A stretch of 64,000 nucleotides of DNA. Origin: JAAYXE01 sp964391195. Its GTDB lineage: Bacteria > Chloroflexota > Anaerolineae > Anaerolineales > UBA4823. The stretch is from positions 62,001 to 126,000 of the forward strand of contig CAYMLG010000003.1 in NCBI GenBank assembly GCA_964391195.1. The letters run 5' to 3'. A model generated the notes under the pieces. It was not told the DNA's origin, made no database searches, and was given only the letters and a program-made list of their open reading frames with translations. Shown in pieces: positions 24,108-31,507 of this stretch. Within the stretch, counting starts at the first letter, position 1, and each line of letters opens with the position of its first letter. The position numbers and the translations under genes were made by a program.

Positions 24108-24162
24108 AATGGTTGATTGGGGGTATGGGCGCCTTCGTCGCCCATACCCCCAATCAACCATT
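24108..24162. terminator. 24-bp perfect hairpin between convergent genes
   Basis: Arms 24108-24131 and 24139-24162 are exact reverse complements with a 7-base loop. It lies between the HhH gene and recO, which converge, so a bidirectional terminator is the simplest reading. T-runs are lacking. Confidence 0.6.
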
Positions 24163-24226
24163 AATTCCGGCTAATTGGGAAGGCCGGACAGGGAACAGAA
24201 CGCGGCTCAGGACCGGAGGCGGGGCT

Positions 24227-25024
24227 TCAGTCTTCTCTCGGTTCGGAGCGGGCCCGGCGCAGAAAGACCGGCGTGTTTAAGTTTCGCTCTAGCAGATAGG
24301 TGAGGTAGTGATGCATGAGGTTTTCCAGCTCCCGGCTCACAGGGGGCGGGATAACCGCTCGCGAGGCATCTACGTACCCGCTGCGCTGGAAATGCCGCAT
24401 GTACTTCAGCGCCGGCATCGAAACCGGCCAGGCTCCGGATAACGTGCTGCCCACCGCCGGTGCTGGCAACTGCCCGCATCTCGCGCACAGCACCCCGCCC
24501 TGCTCTGCCGAGAAGAACTGGTCTTCCGGGCGGATCTCCTCCCCGCAGGAAACACATTGGAAGAGCTGGGGCCGGAAGCCAAGCAGATCTAACAGGCGCA
24601 TCTCGAAGTAGCGGACGACAATATCCGGTTCGTGCCCGGTATTCAAACGTCCCAGTGTATCGACCAGCAGCTTGAAAAGGGGCGGATTATCCCCCTCCTC
24701 GTAAGTGAAGCGATCCACAAGTTCGATCACATAGGAGGCATATGTAGGCAGGAGCAAGTCTTCGCGCAGGGCCATGTAAGGATCGATTGTCTCCGCCTGA
24801 GTGACAATCAGAAGATCGCGACCTCGGGATAGGAGGAGGTTGACCCGGGTGAAAGGTTCCAGGTGCCCTGCTTTGCGAGAACGCGCTTTTCGCGCCCCCT
24901 TGGCAAGGGAGCGAACTTTCCCCAATTCTAGGGAGAAGAGGGTGAGCAAGCGGTCGGCTTCACCCCAATCGCTGTGGCGGAGCACAACCGCTTCCAGGCG
25001 AAAACTGCGTTCCCGGCTAGTCAT
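24227..25024 (-). CDS. recO: DNA repair protein RecO
   Basis: 265-residue recombination mediator that, with RecR, loads RecA onto SSB-coated single-stranded DNA. The N-terminal OB fold covers about 8-85 (LEAVVLRHSDWGEADRLLTLF), followed by the helical RecO domain. A zinc-binding module is intact: C157/C160 (CVSC) and C180/C183 (CARC). Its length is usual for the family. The promoter gives an apparently leaderless message: TGG TATAAT ends seven bases before the ATG. recR is in the same window at 46609. Confidence 0.93.
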   Translation of the reverse strand: MTSRERSFRLEAVVLRHSDWGEADRLLTLFSLELGKVRSLAKGARKARSRKAGHLEPFTRVNLLLSRGRDLLIVTQAETIDPYMALREDLLLPTYASYVIELVDRFTYEEGDNPPLFKLLVDTLGRLNTGHEPDIVVRYFEMRLLDLLGFRPQLFQCVSCGEEIRPEDQFFSAEQGGVLCARCGQLPAPAVGSTLSGAWPVSMPALKYMRHFQRSGYVDASRAVIPPPVSRELENLMHHYLTYLLERNLNTPVFLRRARSEPRED

Positions 25025-25031
25025 ACATTAA

Positions 25032-25040
25032 ATTATACCA
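25032..25040 (-). promoter_or_regulatory. extended -10 promoter of recO
   Basis: TGG TATAAT on the minus strand, separated from the recO ATG by seven bases. Confidence 0.55.
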
Positions 25041-25092
25041 TTTGTTCTACTTAGCCTGATTGATGGTGGGAATTTTGGGATTTTATCCCTTG

Positions 25093-25121
25093 TTGACACC
25101 CATACCCCCTTCTGGTAAAAT
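25093..25121 (+). promoter_or_regulatory. consensus promoter of rplI
   Basis: TTGACA (25093-25098), 17 bases, TAAAAT (25116-25121) with TGG directly upstream of the -10 box. This is the strongest match to a housekeeping promoter in the window; the leader is about 80 bases. Confidence 0.75.
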
Positions 25122-25204
25122 CTCTCCGCCCGGAGCGTTGTACCCTTCGCCCGGGCCAAACCGCGAGTAAGCGGAGTAACCTGAAGATTGAAAGGGCTTG
25201 AGTG

Positions 25205-25768
25205 ATGAAAGTTCTCTTGTTGAAGGATGTATATAAACTGGGACGCGCCGGGGATGTCAAGCGCGTGGCTGACGGCTACGGTCGTAACTATCTGCTTCCC
25301 CAGGGCCTGGCGGTGCTGGCGACCCCTGGCGCCCTCAAACAGGCTGAGGGGATCCGCGAGCGCGCCGCAGCACAGCGAGCGGTCCTGAACCAGGAAATGA
25401 GCGGCGTGGCCGAAAGGGTCAAAGACCTGGTGCTGGCCTTCCCCGCCCGGGCTGGAGAGACCGGCAAACTGTACGGCTCCATCACCACTCAAATGATTGC
25501 GGATGAGATCAATAAACGCCTGGGCACCGAAATTACCCGCCGCCAGGTCGATTCCGAACCGCTGCGCAACCTGGGCACGCACACCGTGCGCATCCGCCTG
25601 ACGGTCGACCTGGTGCCCGAGATCCAGGTCATTGTTCATCGTGAAGGTGAGACGCCGGTCCTGGAGAGTGAAGGCGAAGAGGAAGTGGAAGAAGGTCCGG
25701 TGTTGGAAGGCTCGGAGGAGACCGGCACGGCAGCCCAGACCGAAGCCGTGGAACCAGAAGCCGAATAA
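25205..25768 (+). CDS. rplI: 50S ribosomal protein bL9 with acidic tail
   Basis: 187 residues against about 150 in most bacteria. The N-terminal rRNA-binding domain has the family signature GDVKRVADGYGRNYLLPQGLA (about 13-33). A central helix and C-terminal domain (about 80-148) follow, with GKLYGSITTQMIADEI. The extra 38-40 residues are strongly acidic (EGEEEVEEGP) and are expected to be disordered. ATG 25205 is preferred over GTG 25202. It is expressed from a strong promoter, and a hairpin with a T-run follows. Confidence 0.94.
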   Translation: MKVLLLKDVYKLGRAGDVKRVADGYGRNYLLPQGLAVLATPGALKQAEGIRERAAAQRAVLNQEMSGVAERVKDLVLAFPARAGETGKLYGSITTQMIADEINKRLGTEITRRQVDSEPLRNLGTHTVRIRLTVDLVPEIQVIVHREGETPVLESEGEEEVEEGPVLEGSEETGTAAQTEAVEPEAE

Positions 25769-25800
25769 TCACGCTTCTCAATCTCCATAAGGAACGAATA

Positions 25801-25867
25801 CCGGCCTGGGGTCTGCAAGAGTGGGGTGGGTAAGCATCCCCTCCGATGCTCCCCAGGCTGGTCTTTT
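25801..25867 (+). terminator. terminator between rplI and the RodZ-like gene
   Basis: Arms 25801-25811 and 25851-25861 pair over 11 positions (one mismatch or wobble), with further pairing inside, and are followed by TCTTTT. It ends only nine bases before the next ATG. Confidence 0.6.
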
Positions 25868-25876
25868 GTAAATAAG

Positions 25877-27238
25877 ATGGACGAAACAGCCGGACAACAA
25901 TTGCGGGCAGCGCGCGAGGCCAGGAAAATGACTCTGGAGGAAGTATCCAGAGCCACACATATCCGCGTTCATTACCTGGAAGCGATCGAAACAGGAGACT
26001 GGTCGCGCATCCCATCCCTGGCCCAGGGGCGAGGTTTTGCACGCCTGTACGCCAGCTACCTGGGGATCAATCCGGCGAAGATCCTGGGAGAGATCGATCA
26101 CAGCGCCAGGGCGGATAGCACCCAGCCAGGTGAAAGCCGTGATGGGCAGCAGCCCGACAAGGCGCTTAGCAGTCCGGCGGAGACAGGCGAAGCGCAGACG
26201 GGGATGGGCCAGCAGCCCTCCATGCCGGAACCGCCGGCGGGAAGCGCCGCAGCCATTTTCAAAGAAATTGGGGCAAACCTGCGGCAGCAGCGCGAACTGC
26301 TTGGCCTATCGCTAGACGATGTCGTCCGGCACACTCACCTGCGCCGCCATTATCTGTCCGCGCTGGAATCGGGCGATTTCACCGGCCTGCCGTCTCCGGT
26401 GCAGGGACGGGGTATGCTCAACAATTATGCTGCCTTCCTGGGTTTAGACCCCGACCCACTGCTGCTGCGCTTTGCGGAAGGTCTTCAAGCCCGGTTAGCC
26501 GCCCGCCAGGCCGAGCAGAGACGGACCGAGCCCAAACGCCCGGTTCGCGGCCGCCAGCTCCCCCCGGCGATCCGGCGCATCTTTTCCAGCGATTTGCTGA
26601 TCGGTGGGCTGTTGGGCGTTTTCCTGGTGGGGTTCGTTGTGTGGGGAGCCATCCGCATATTCAGCTTCAACACCGGCGAGCCGCCCACACCCACTGCGCC
26701 GCCCATTGCCGAAGTGCTCCTCTCCAACTCCGAACTGGCTACCCCCAGCCCCTCGCCCGAGCCTCTCCCCACGGAGACTATATCAGTTGCAGGGGCGATC
26801 CCTTCCGGGCCGGAAATTTTAGCGACGGATGTGATCACTGCAGCGCAGGTGACGCTGCCGCCCGCCGGGAGCCGTCCGGTACAGGTGTATGTCACTGCAA
26901 ACCAACGGGCGTGGATGCGCGTGCTGGTGGATGGCGATATCGAATTCGAAGGCCGGGTTCTACCCGGGAGCGCCTACTCGTTTTCGGGAGAGGAGCAGGT
27001 GGAAATTTTGACCGGAAACGGCGCGGCCCTGAACATCTTCTTCAACCAGGAAGACCAGGGCCCATTGGGGAACTACGGGCAAGTGGTCAACCAAATCTAC
27101 ACCATCGACGGTATCATCGCCCCCACCCCAACCATCACCCCAACCGGCACGCCTACCCCACGCACATCAGCCACGCCCCAACCCAGTGTGACGCCGGCGT
27201 TCAGCGAAGGCACACCGGTGATCCCCGCGCTACCCTGA
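25877..27238 (+). CDS. RodZ-like membrane protein with two HTH domains
   Basis: 453 residues. Two RodZ/XRE-type helix-turn-helix domains stand in tandem: about 7-75 (LRAAREARKMTLEEVSRATHI) and 130-200 (LRQQRELLGLSLDDVVRHTHL). Each ends with the RodZ-type (A/P)(Q)GRG segment. A basic stretch and one transmembrane helix (about 239-258) follow, then a Pro/Thr-rich linker. The external DUF4115-like beta domain lies at about 325-425 (VYVTANQRAWMRVLVDGDIEFEGRVLPG), followed by a second Thr/Pro tail. RodZ links MreB to the membrane and controls cell shape. The duplicated HTH is not the standard form. It directly precedes rimO, 63 bp away. ATG 25877 is chosen because the HTH follows at once; its ribosome site is weak. 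Confidence 0.78.
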   Translation: MDETAGQQLRAAREARKMTLEEVSRATHIRVHYLEAIETGDWSRIPSLAQGRGFARLYASYLGINPAKILGEIDHSARADSTQPGESRDGQQPDKALSSPAETGEAQTGMGQQPSMPEPPAGSAAAIFKEIGANLRQQRELLGLSLDDVVRHTHLRRHYLSALESGDFTGLPSPVQGRGMLNNYAAFLGLDPDPLLLRFAEGLQARLAARQAEQRRTEPKRPVRGRQLPPAIRRIFSSDLLIGGLLGVFLVGFVVWGAIRIFSFNTGEPPTPTAPPIAEVLLSNSELATPSPSPEPLPTETISVAGAIPSGPEILATDVITAAQVTLPPAGSRPVQVYVTANQRAWMRVLVDGDIEFEGRVLPGSAYSFSGEEQVEILTGNGAALNIFFNQEDQGPLGNYGQVVNQIYTIDGIIAPTPTITPTGTPTPRTSATPQPSVTPAFSEGTPVIPALP

Positions 27239-27246
27239 CAGGAACG

Positions 27247-27280
27247 ATCTGTGGATGGGGTCTTGCCCTGAACCACAGAT
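27247..27280 (+). terminator. 8-bp hairpin before rimO
   Basis: ATCTGTGG (27247-27254) pairs with CCACAGAT (27273-27280), with additional GGGG/CCC pairing inside. It may end the RodZ-like transcript. Confidence 0.4.
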
Positions 27281-27301
27281 TTCGAAATTTAAAGGTACTC
27301 A

Positions 27302-28666
27302 ATGAATAAGAAATCCTTTCACTTAATCTCCCTCGGCTGTGCCAAGAACACGGTCGATTCCGAATCGATGGGCCACCTGCTGGTTGGCGAGGGCTACCGC
27401 CCGGTGGTCAAACCGGAACAGGCAGGGGTGCTCATTGTGAACACCTGCGGGTTCATCGGCCCGGCAAAAGAAGAGTCGTTCGAAGTGCTGAGCCAGTTGG
27501 CAGCGAATAAACGGAAGGGCCAGATCCTGATCGCCGCCGGGTGCCTGACTCAACGTTACGGGGCGGAGGTGGCCCGGCGCGTGCCAGGGATTGACGGCAT
27601 TCTGGGCACCCGGCGTTGGATGGATATCCTTGAGGTGGTTCAGAAACTGCGCAACGGGAAAGCGCCGGAGCCGGTATATCATCTGCCGGATGCGCCCACG
27701 GTGGGCATGGACGAACGGGGGACGCCCCGGGTGGCCCTGCAGGGCGCCAGCGCTTATCTCAAGGTGGCCGATGGCTGCCGCCGGCCCTGCGCCTTCTGCG
27801 CTATCCCGCTGATCAAGGGCACGGCGGTCAGCCGCCCGCTCGACTCCATCCTGGCCGAGGTCGAACAGCTCCAGGAAATAGGGGCGCGCGAGATCATCCT
27901 CATCGCCCAGGATACGACCGATTACGGGCACGACCTGGGTATGAAGGATGGGCTGGCACAACTCCTGGAGCGGATGGTAAGCGTTCTCAAACCGCCCCAC
28001 GAAGGCGGGGTAGACTGGGTGCGGATCATGTACGCCTATCCCGGATATGTGACCGACCGGTTGATCCAGGTGATGGCGGAGCACCCGCAGATCGTCCCAT
28101 ACCTGGATATGCCGCTGCAGCACGCGCACCCCGCCACGCTGCGCCGTATGCGCCGGCCGGCGAACATCGAATGGGTGTACCGGACCCTGGAGAAAATGCG
28201 CCAAGCTCTGCCGGACCTTTCGCTGCGCACCACGTTCATCGTCGGCTATCCGGGAGAAACGGAAGAGGAGTTCCAAACCCTGCTGGATTTCGTGAAGGAG
28301 ATCCGTTTCGACCGGGTGGGAGCCTTCCAATTCTCCTTCGAACCGGGCACCGCCAGCGAACCGCTGGGCGACCCGGTTCCGGCCGAGGTGAAGCAGGAGC
28401 GCTACGAACGTTTGATGGAGCTGCAGCAGGGGATTTCATTGGAGATCAACCAGTCCTGGGTGGGTAAGGAGCTCGAGGTGCTGATCGAAGGACAGGGGGA
28501 TGGCATCTCGTTGGGCCGCTCCTACCGGGATGCGCCGGAAATCGATGGGATGGTGATCATCGAGGGGGAGATTCCGGCAGGCGAGATGGTCCCGGTGCGC
28601 ATCACCGGAGCGATGGCATACGACCTCACCGGCACGGTGGAGACCAACCGGGTGGTAATCGAGTAA
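27302..28666 (+). CDS. rimO: ribosomal protein uS12 methylthiotransferase RimO
   Basis: 454-residue radical-SAM enzyme that methylthiolates a conserved Asp of ribosomal protein S12, using two Fe-S clusters. The N-terminal MTTase domain has its cluster ligands C13 (SLGCAKN), C49 (NTCGFI) and C81 (AAGCLTQ). The radical-SAM motif CxxxCxxC is C159, C163 and C166 in DGCRRPCAFCAIP. A TRAM domain closes the protein (about 385-454). RimO-type features (SLGCAKNTVDSE) distinguish it from MiaB. The product is of full length and intact. Confidence 0.95.
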   Translation: MNKKSFHLISLGCAKNTVDSESMGHLLVGEGYRPVVKPEQAGVLIVNTCGFIGPAKEESFEVLSQLAANKRKGQILIAAGCLTQRYGAEVARRVPGIDGILGTRRWMDILEVVQKLRNGKAPEPVYHLPDAPTVGMDERGTPRVALQGASAYLKVADGCRRPCAFCAIPLIKGTAVSRPLDSILAEVEQLQEIGAREIILIAQDTTDYGHDLGMKDGLAQLLERMVSVLKPPHEGGVDWVRIMYAYPGYVTDRLIQVMAEHPQIVPYLDMPLQHAHPATLRRMRRPANIEWVYRTLEKMRQALPDLSLRTTFIVGYPGETEEEFQTLLDFVKEIRFDRVGAFQFSFEPGTASEPLGDPVPAEVKQERYERLMELQQGISLEINQSWVGKELEVLIEGQGDGISLGRSYRDAPEIDGMVIIEGEIPAGEMVPVRITGAMAYDLTGTVETNRVVIE

Positions 28667-28679
28667 TCAAAACATCGAT

Positions 28680-28700
28680 CAGGGTGGATCGCCCTGTTTT
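28680..28700 (+). terminator. weak intrinsic terminator after rimO
   Basis: A 6-bp stem (CAGGGT with GCCCTG, one wobble pair) with a 5-base loop is followed by TTTT. Confidence 0.45.
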
Positions 28701-28748
28701 GCGTTACAATCGTTCATCTCAAACACGCAGTGATCACAGGAATCCAAC

Positions 28749-29741
28749 ATGCTCAATTTCGACAACCCGGAAATCAAATTTGCGATCGATGCCGTACGGC
28801 AGGCAACCATGCTGGTCCGCGAGGTCCAGTCTGAGCTGGCTGCGCCTGCGCTGACAAAAGACGACCGCTCGCCCGTCACAGTGGCCGACTTCGCCTCCCA
28901 GGCTTTAATCGGTTACCTGCTCCAGGAACATTTTCCTGACGATCCATTGGTCGCAGAAGAAGACTCTTCCACCCTGCGCGAGCCGGCCTCGGCCGCGGCC
29001 CTGGAAAAGGTGTGCGACTTCGCCGGGCGCTATACCCCCTCCGCCGACTCGGACCTCATCCTTGGCTGGATCGACCATGCGCGCGCCGATAGCGCCTCCC
29101 GCTTCTGGACCCTGGACCCGATCGATGGGACGAAAGGGTTCCTGCGCGGCGAACAATACGCGGTAGCGCTGGCCCTGGTGGAGGAGGGGCAGGTGAAAGT
29201 CGGGGCCCTGGGCTGCCCCAATCTGGTCGACGCTTATCGCCCGGACGAGGATTCCACCGGTTCCCTGGTGATCGCCGTGCGTGGCGCAGGGACCTGGGTG
29301 ACTTCCCTGGTCTCACCTGGGGAGTATGAACGCCTGCACGTTTCACAGCGCACCGACCCGGCCGAGGCGCGCATCCTGCGCTCGGTAGAAGCGGGGCATA
29401 CAGATGCCGGCCTGATCGATGTCTTCAGCCGGGAGCTCGGCACAAAATCCGCTCCGGTATTGATGGACAGCCAGGCGAAGTACGCGGTCCTGGCAGCCGG
29501 CAAGGGAGATATCCTCCTGCGCTTGCTCTCCCCCTCTCGTCCCGATTATAAAGAAAAGATTTGGGACCAGGCGGCAGGCTCACTCGTCCTCGAAGAGGCC
29601 GGGGGGCGGATCACCGATCTGGACGGACGCCCGCTGGACTTCACCCAGGGGCGGACCCTGAAGCATAACCGGGGGGTCGTGGCGACGAACGGGCATCTGC
29701 ATGCGGCTGCCATTGAAACGCTGAAGAGGATTGGAGCCTGA
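28749..29741 (+). CDS. 3'(2'),5'-bisphosphate nucleotidase, CysQ/HAL2-like
   Basis: 330-residue member of the Mg2+-dependent, Li+-sensitive phosphatase family. It is expected to hydrolyse 3'-phosphoadenosine 5'-phosphate to AMP, recycling a by-product of sulfate assimilation and of other PAPS-dependent reactions. Metal-binding motifs are complete: D47 in VTVADF, E70/E71 in VAEEDS, DPIDGTKGF (123-131), and WDQAAGSLVLEEAGG near the C-terminus. Length and the insert after the second motif (about 80-118) fit the HAL2/SAL1 type better than short bacterial CysQ or inositol monophosphatase. The following glycosyltransferase starts four bases after its stop. Confidence 0.85.
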   Translation: MLNFDNPEIKFAIDAVRQATMLVREVQSELAAPALTKDDRSPVTVADFASQALIGYLLQEHFPDDPLVAEEDSSTLREPASAAALEKVCDFAGRYTPSADSDLILGWIDHARADSASRFWTLDPIDGTKGFLRGEQYAVALALVEEGQVKVGALGCPNLVDAYRPDEDSTGSLVIAVRGAGTWVTSLVSPGEYERLHVSQRTDPAEARILRSVEAGHTDAGLIDVFSRELGTKSAPVLMDSQAKYAVLAAGKGDILLRLLSPSRPDYKEKIWDQAAGSLVLEEAGGRITDLDGRPLDFTQGRTLKHNRGVVATNGHLHAAAIETLKRIGA

Positions 29742-29745
29742 AGAA

Positions 29746-31374
29746 ATGGTCGATCTCCTCCAGGAGGCGGCGCATAAAGAGCAAAAGACGCGCACTTTGA
29801 GCGCAGAGCGGGCGCTGGTCTGGAATGGCCTGGCCCTGATCGTCAGCCTGGCGGCGGTGATCATCTCCTACTGGGTTACGATCCGGGTCTTCGAAGCGAC
29901 TGCTCACCTGGAGGATGAGATGGCCTACGTGTGGCAAGCGGAAGCCATCGCCCGCGGCGCCCTCACCACCCCATCGCCTCCCGAGCCGAAGAGTTTCCTC
30001 ATCCCCTTCGTCGTTGATTACAACGGGCAGCGCTTTGGTAAATACCCGCTCGGCTGGCCGGCCATGCTGGGGATTGGCGTCTGGCTCGGCATTCGCGCCT
30101 GGGTCAACCCGCTGCTCGCCGGGCTGGGTGTATGGCTGACCTACCGGCTGGGCCAGCGCACCTTCGGCCCCGTGGTTGGCCTGCTAGGCGCCGGGCTGAT
30201 GACGGTCTCCCCGTTCGTCTTGATGAACTCCGGTTCTCTGCTCTCCCACCCGTTTTCCCTGGTGCTGGCAGTCGCCTTCGCCCTGGCCTGGTTCGATGCT
30301 GTTCAGCCGGATGGCGGCGAAGAATCCGGGCCGGCGCTCCCGGACTGGCTGCCCACCCTGGTAGCGGCCTTGTGTCTCGGTATGCTGGCCCTGACCCGCC
30401 CGCTCACCGCGGTCGCGGTGGGGCTGCCGTTCGGTCTGCACGGGTTGTACCTGCTGGTGAAGGGAAACTGGGGGGTGCGCCGGCGGATCCTGGCAATTGG
30501 GGGTATTGCTGTAGCAATCGGGGCGCTCTACCTTCTGTGGCAGTACGCGGTCACCGGAGACCCGTTCCTTAATCCCTACACCCTGTGGTGGCCATACGAC
30601 AAAATCGGGTTTGGCAAGGGGTATGGAGTGACGGAAGAAGGCCACAATTTGCGGACAGCCTGGATCAATACGCGCTTCAGCCTGCGCGTCGGGAACCATG
30701 ACTTGTTTGGCTGGCCCTATCTCTCCTGGCTCTTCTTACCCGCCGGCCTACTGGCATTGATCCGCAACTGGCGAAAAGCGCCGAAATTGGGGCTCCAGGC
30801 GCTGCTAACTGCTGCCATCTTCCCCAGCCTGGTGATCCTCTACCTGGCTTACTGGATCGGGTCCCACCTGTTCGGGCCGAGGTATTTCTACGAGGCCGTA
30901 CCCGGGCTCTGCCTGCTGACCGCCGCCGGGATCGCCCTGCTTGCCGGCTGGCCCTTATTGCCGGGCAAACCCCGGCAAAACTTCGCCGGTTGGCGGCGGC
31001 TCCGCCCGCTGGGCCTGACCGCCCTCGTCGCGCTGCTGGTGGCCGGTAACCTGATCTTCTACATCCCCATCCGTGTTGGGGGCATGTTCGGCCTGTACGG
31101 CGTTCAGCGCGCCCATATGGAACCCTTCCTCACCCCACAGGCCCAGGAGCTGACCCCGGCCCTGGTGGTGGTGTACACCGAGAAGGCCTGGATCGAGTAT
31201 GGGACTCTGCTCGAGCTGCAAAGCCCATTCCTGGACAGCCCATTCATCTTCATCATCGACCGCGGGCGGACACCCAACCGGAAAGTAATCGACAGCTTCC
31301 CGGAGAGGGCTGTGCTACACTATTATCCGGCACAAGAACCTTACACCTTCTACAAAGGCTGGGGGCTCCCTTAA
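29746..31374 (+). CDS. GT-C fold glycosyltransferase, family 39-like
   Basis: 542-residue polytopic membrane protein with roughly 11-12 hydrophobic helices, like ArnT and protein O-mannosyltransferases, which move sugars from polyprenyl-phosphate donors to acceptors outside the membrane. The first external loop has the expected acidic motif in HLEDEMAYVWQAEAIARG. Further conserved features are GKYPLGWPAMLGIG and the loop FGPRYFYEAVPGLCLL. A soluble C-terminal tail (about 445-542) follows the last helix. ATG 29746 is preferred to a TTG at 29731 that overlaps the upstream gene. The acceptor is unknown. Confidence 0.8.
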   Translation: MVDLLQEAAHKEQKTRTLSAERALVWNGLALIVSLAAVIISYWVTIRVFEATAHLEDEMAYVWQAEAIARGALTTPSPPEPKSFLIPFVVDYNGQRFGKYPLGWPAMLGIGVWLGIRAWVNPLLAGLGVWLTYRLGQRTFGPVVGLLGAGLMTVSPFVLMNSGSLLSHPFSLVLAVAFALAWFDAVQPDGGEESGPALPDWLPTLVAALCLGMLALTRPLTAVAVGLPFGLHGLYLLVKGNWGVRRRILAIGGIAVAIGALYLLWQYAVTGDPFLNPYTLWWPYDKIGFGKGYGVTEEGHNLRTAWINTRFSLRVGNHDLFGWPYLSWLFLPAGLLALIRNWRKAPKLGLQALLTAAIFPSLVILYLAYWIGSHLFGPRYFYEAVPGLCLLTAAGIALLAGWPLLPGKPRQNFAGWRRLRPLGLTALVALLVAGNLIFYIPIRVGGMFGLYGVQRAHMEPFLTPQAQELTPALVVVYTEKAWIEYGTLLELQSPFLDSPFIFIIDRGRTPNRKVIDSFPERAVLHYYPAQEPYTFYKGWGLP

Positions 31375-31493
31375 AGAGGGGAAACGGTGCGGCTGCCGTT
31401 GGGCATGGGCCGCGGATCTCTCGGCCACCTCCCAACAAAGGCATCATTTCTCTCTTTATGTCCATTTTATGGCTTTTTAACTCGCGCGGTCCG

Positions 31494-31499
31494 TAAAAT
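31494..31499 (+). promoter_or_regulatory. -10 box of the sensor kinase gene at 31508
   Basis: TAAAAT ends eight bases before the ATG; no Shine-Dalgarno sequence and no clear -35 box are seen. The message is probably leaderless. Confidence 0.35.
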
Positions 31500-31507
31500 G
31501 GACGTGT

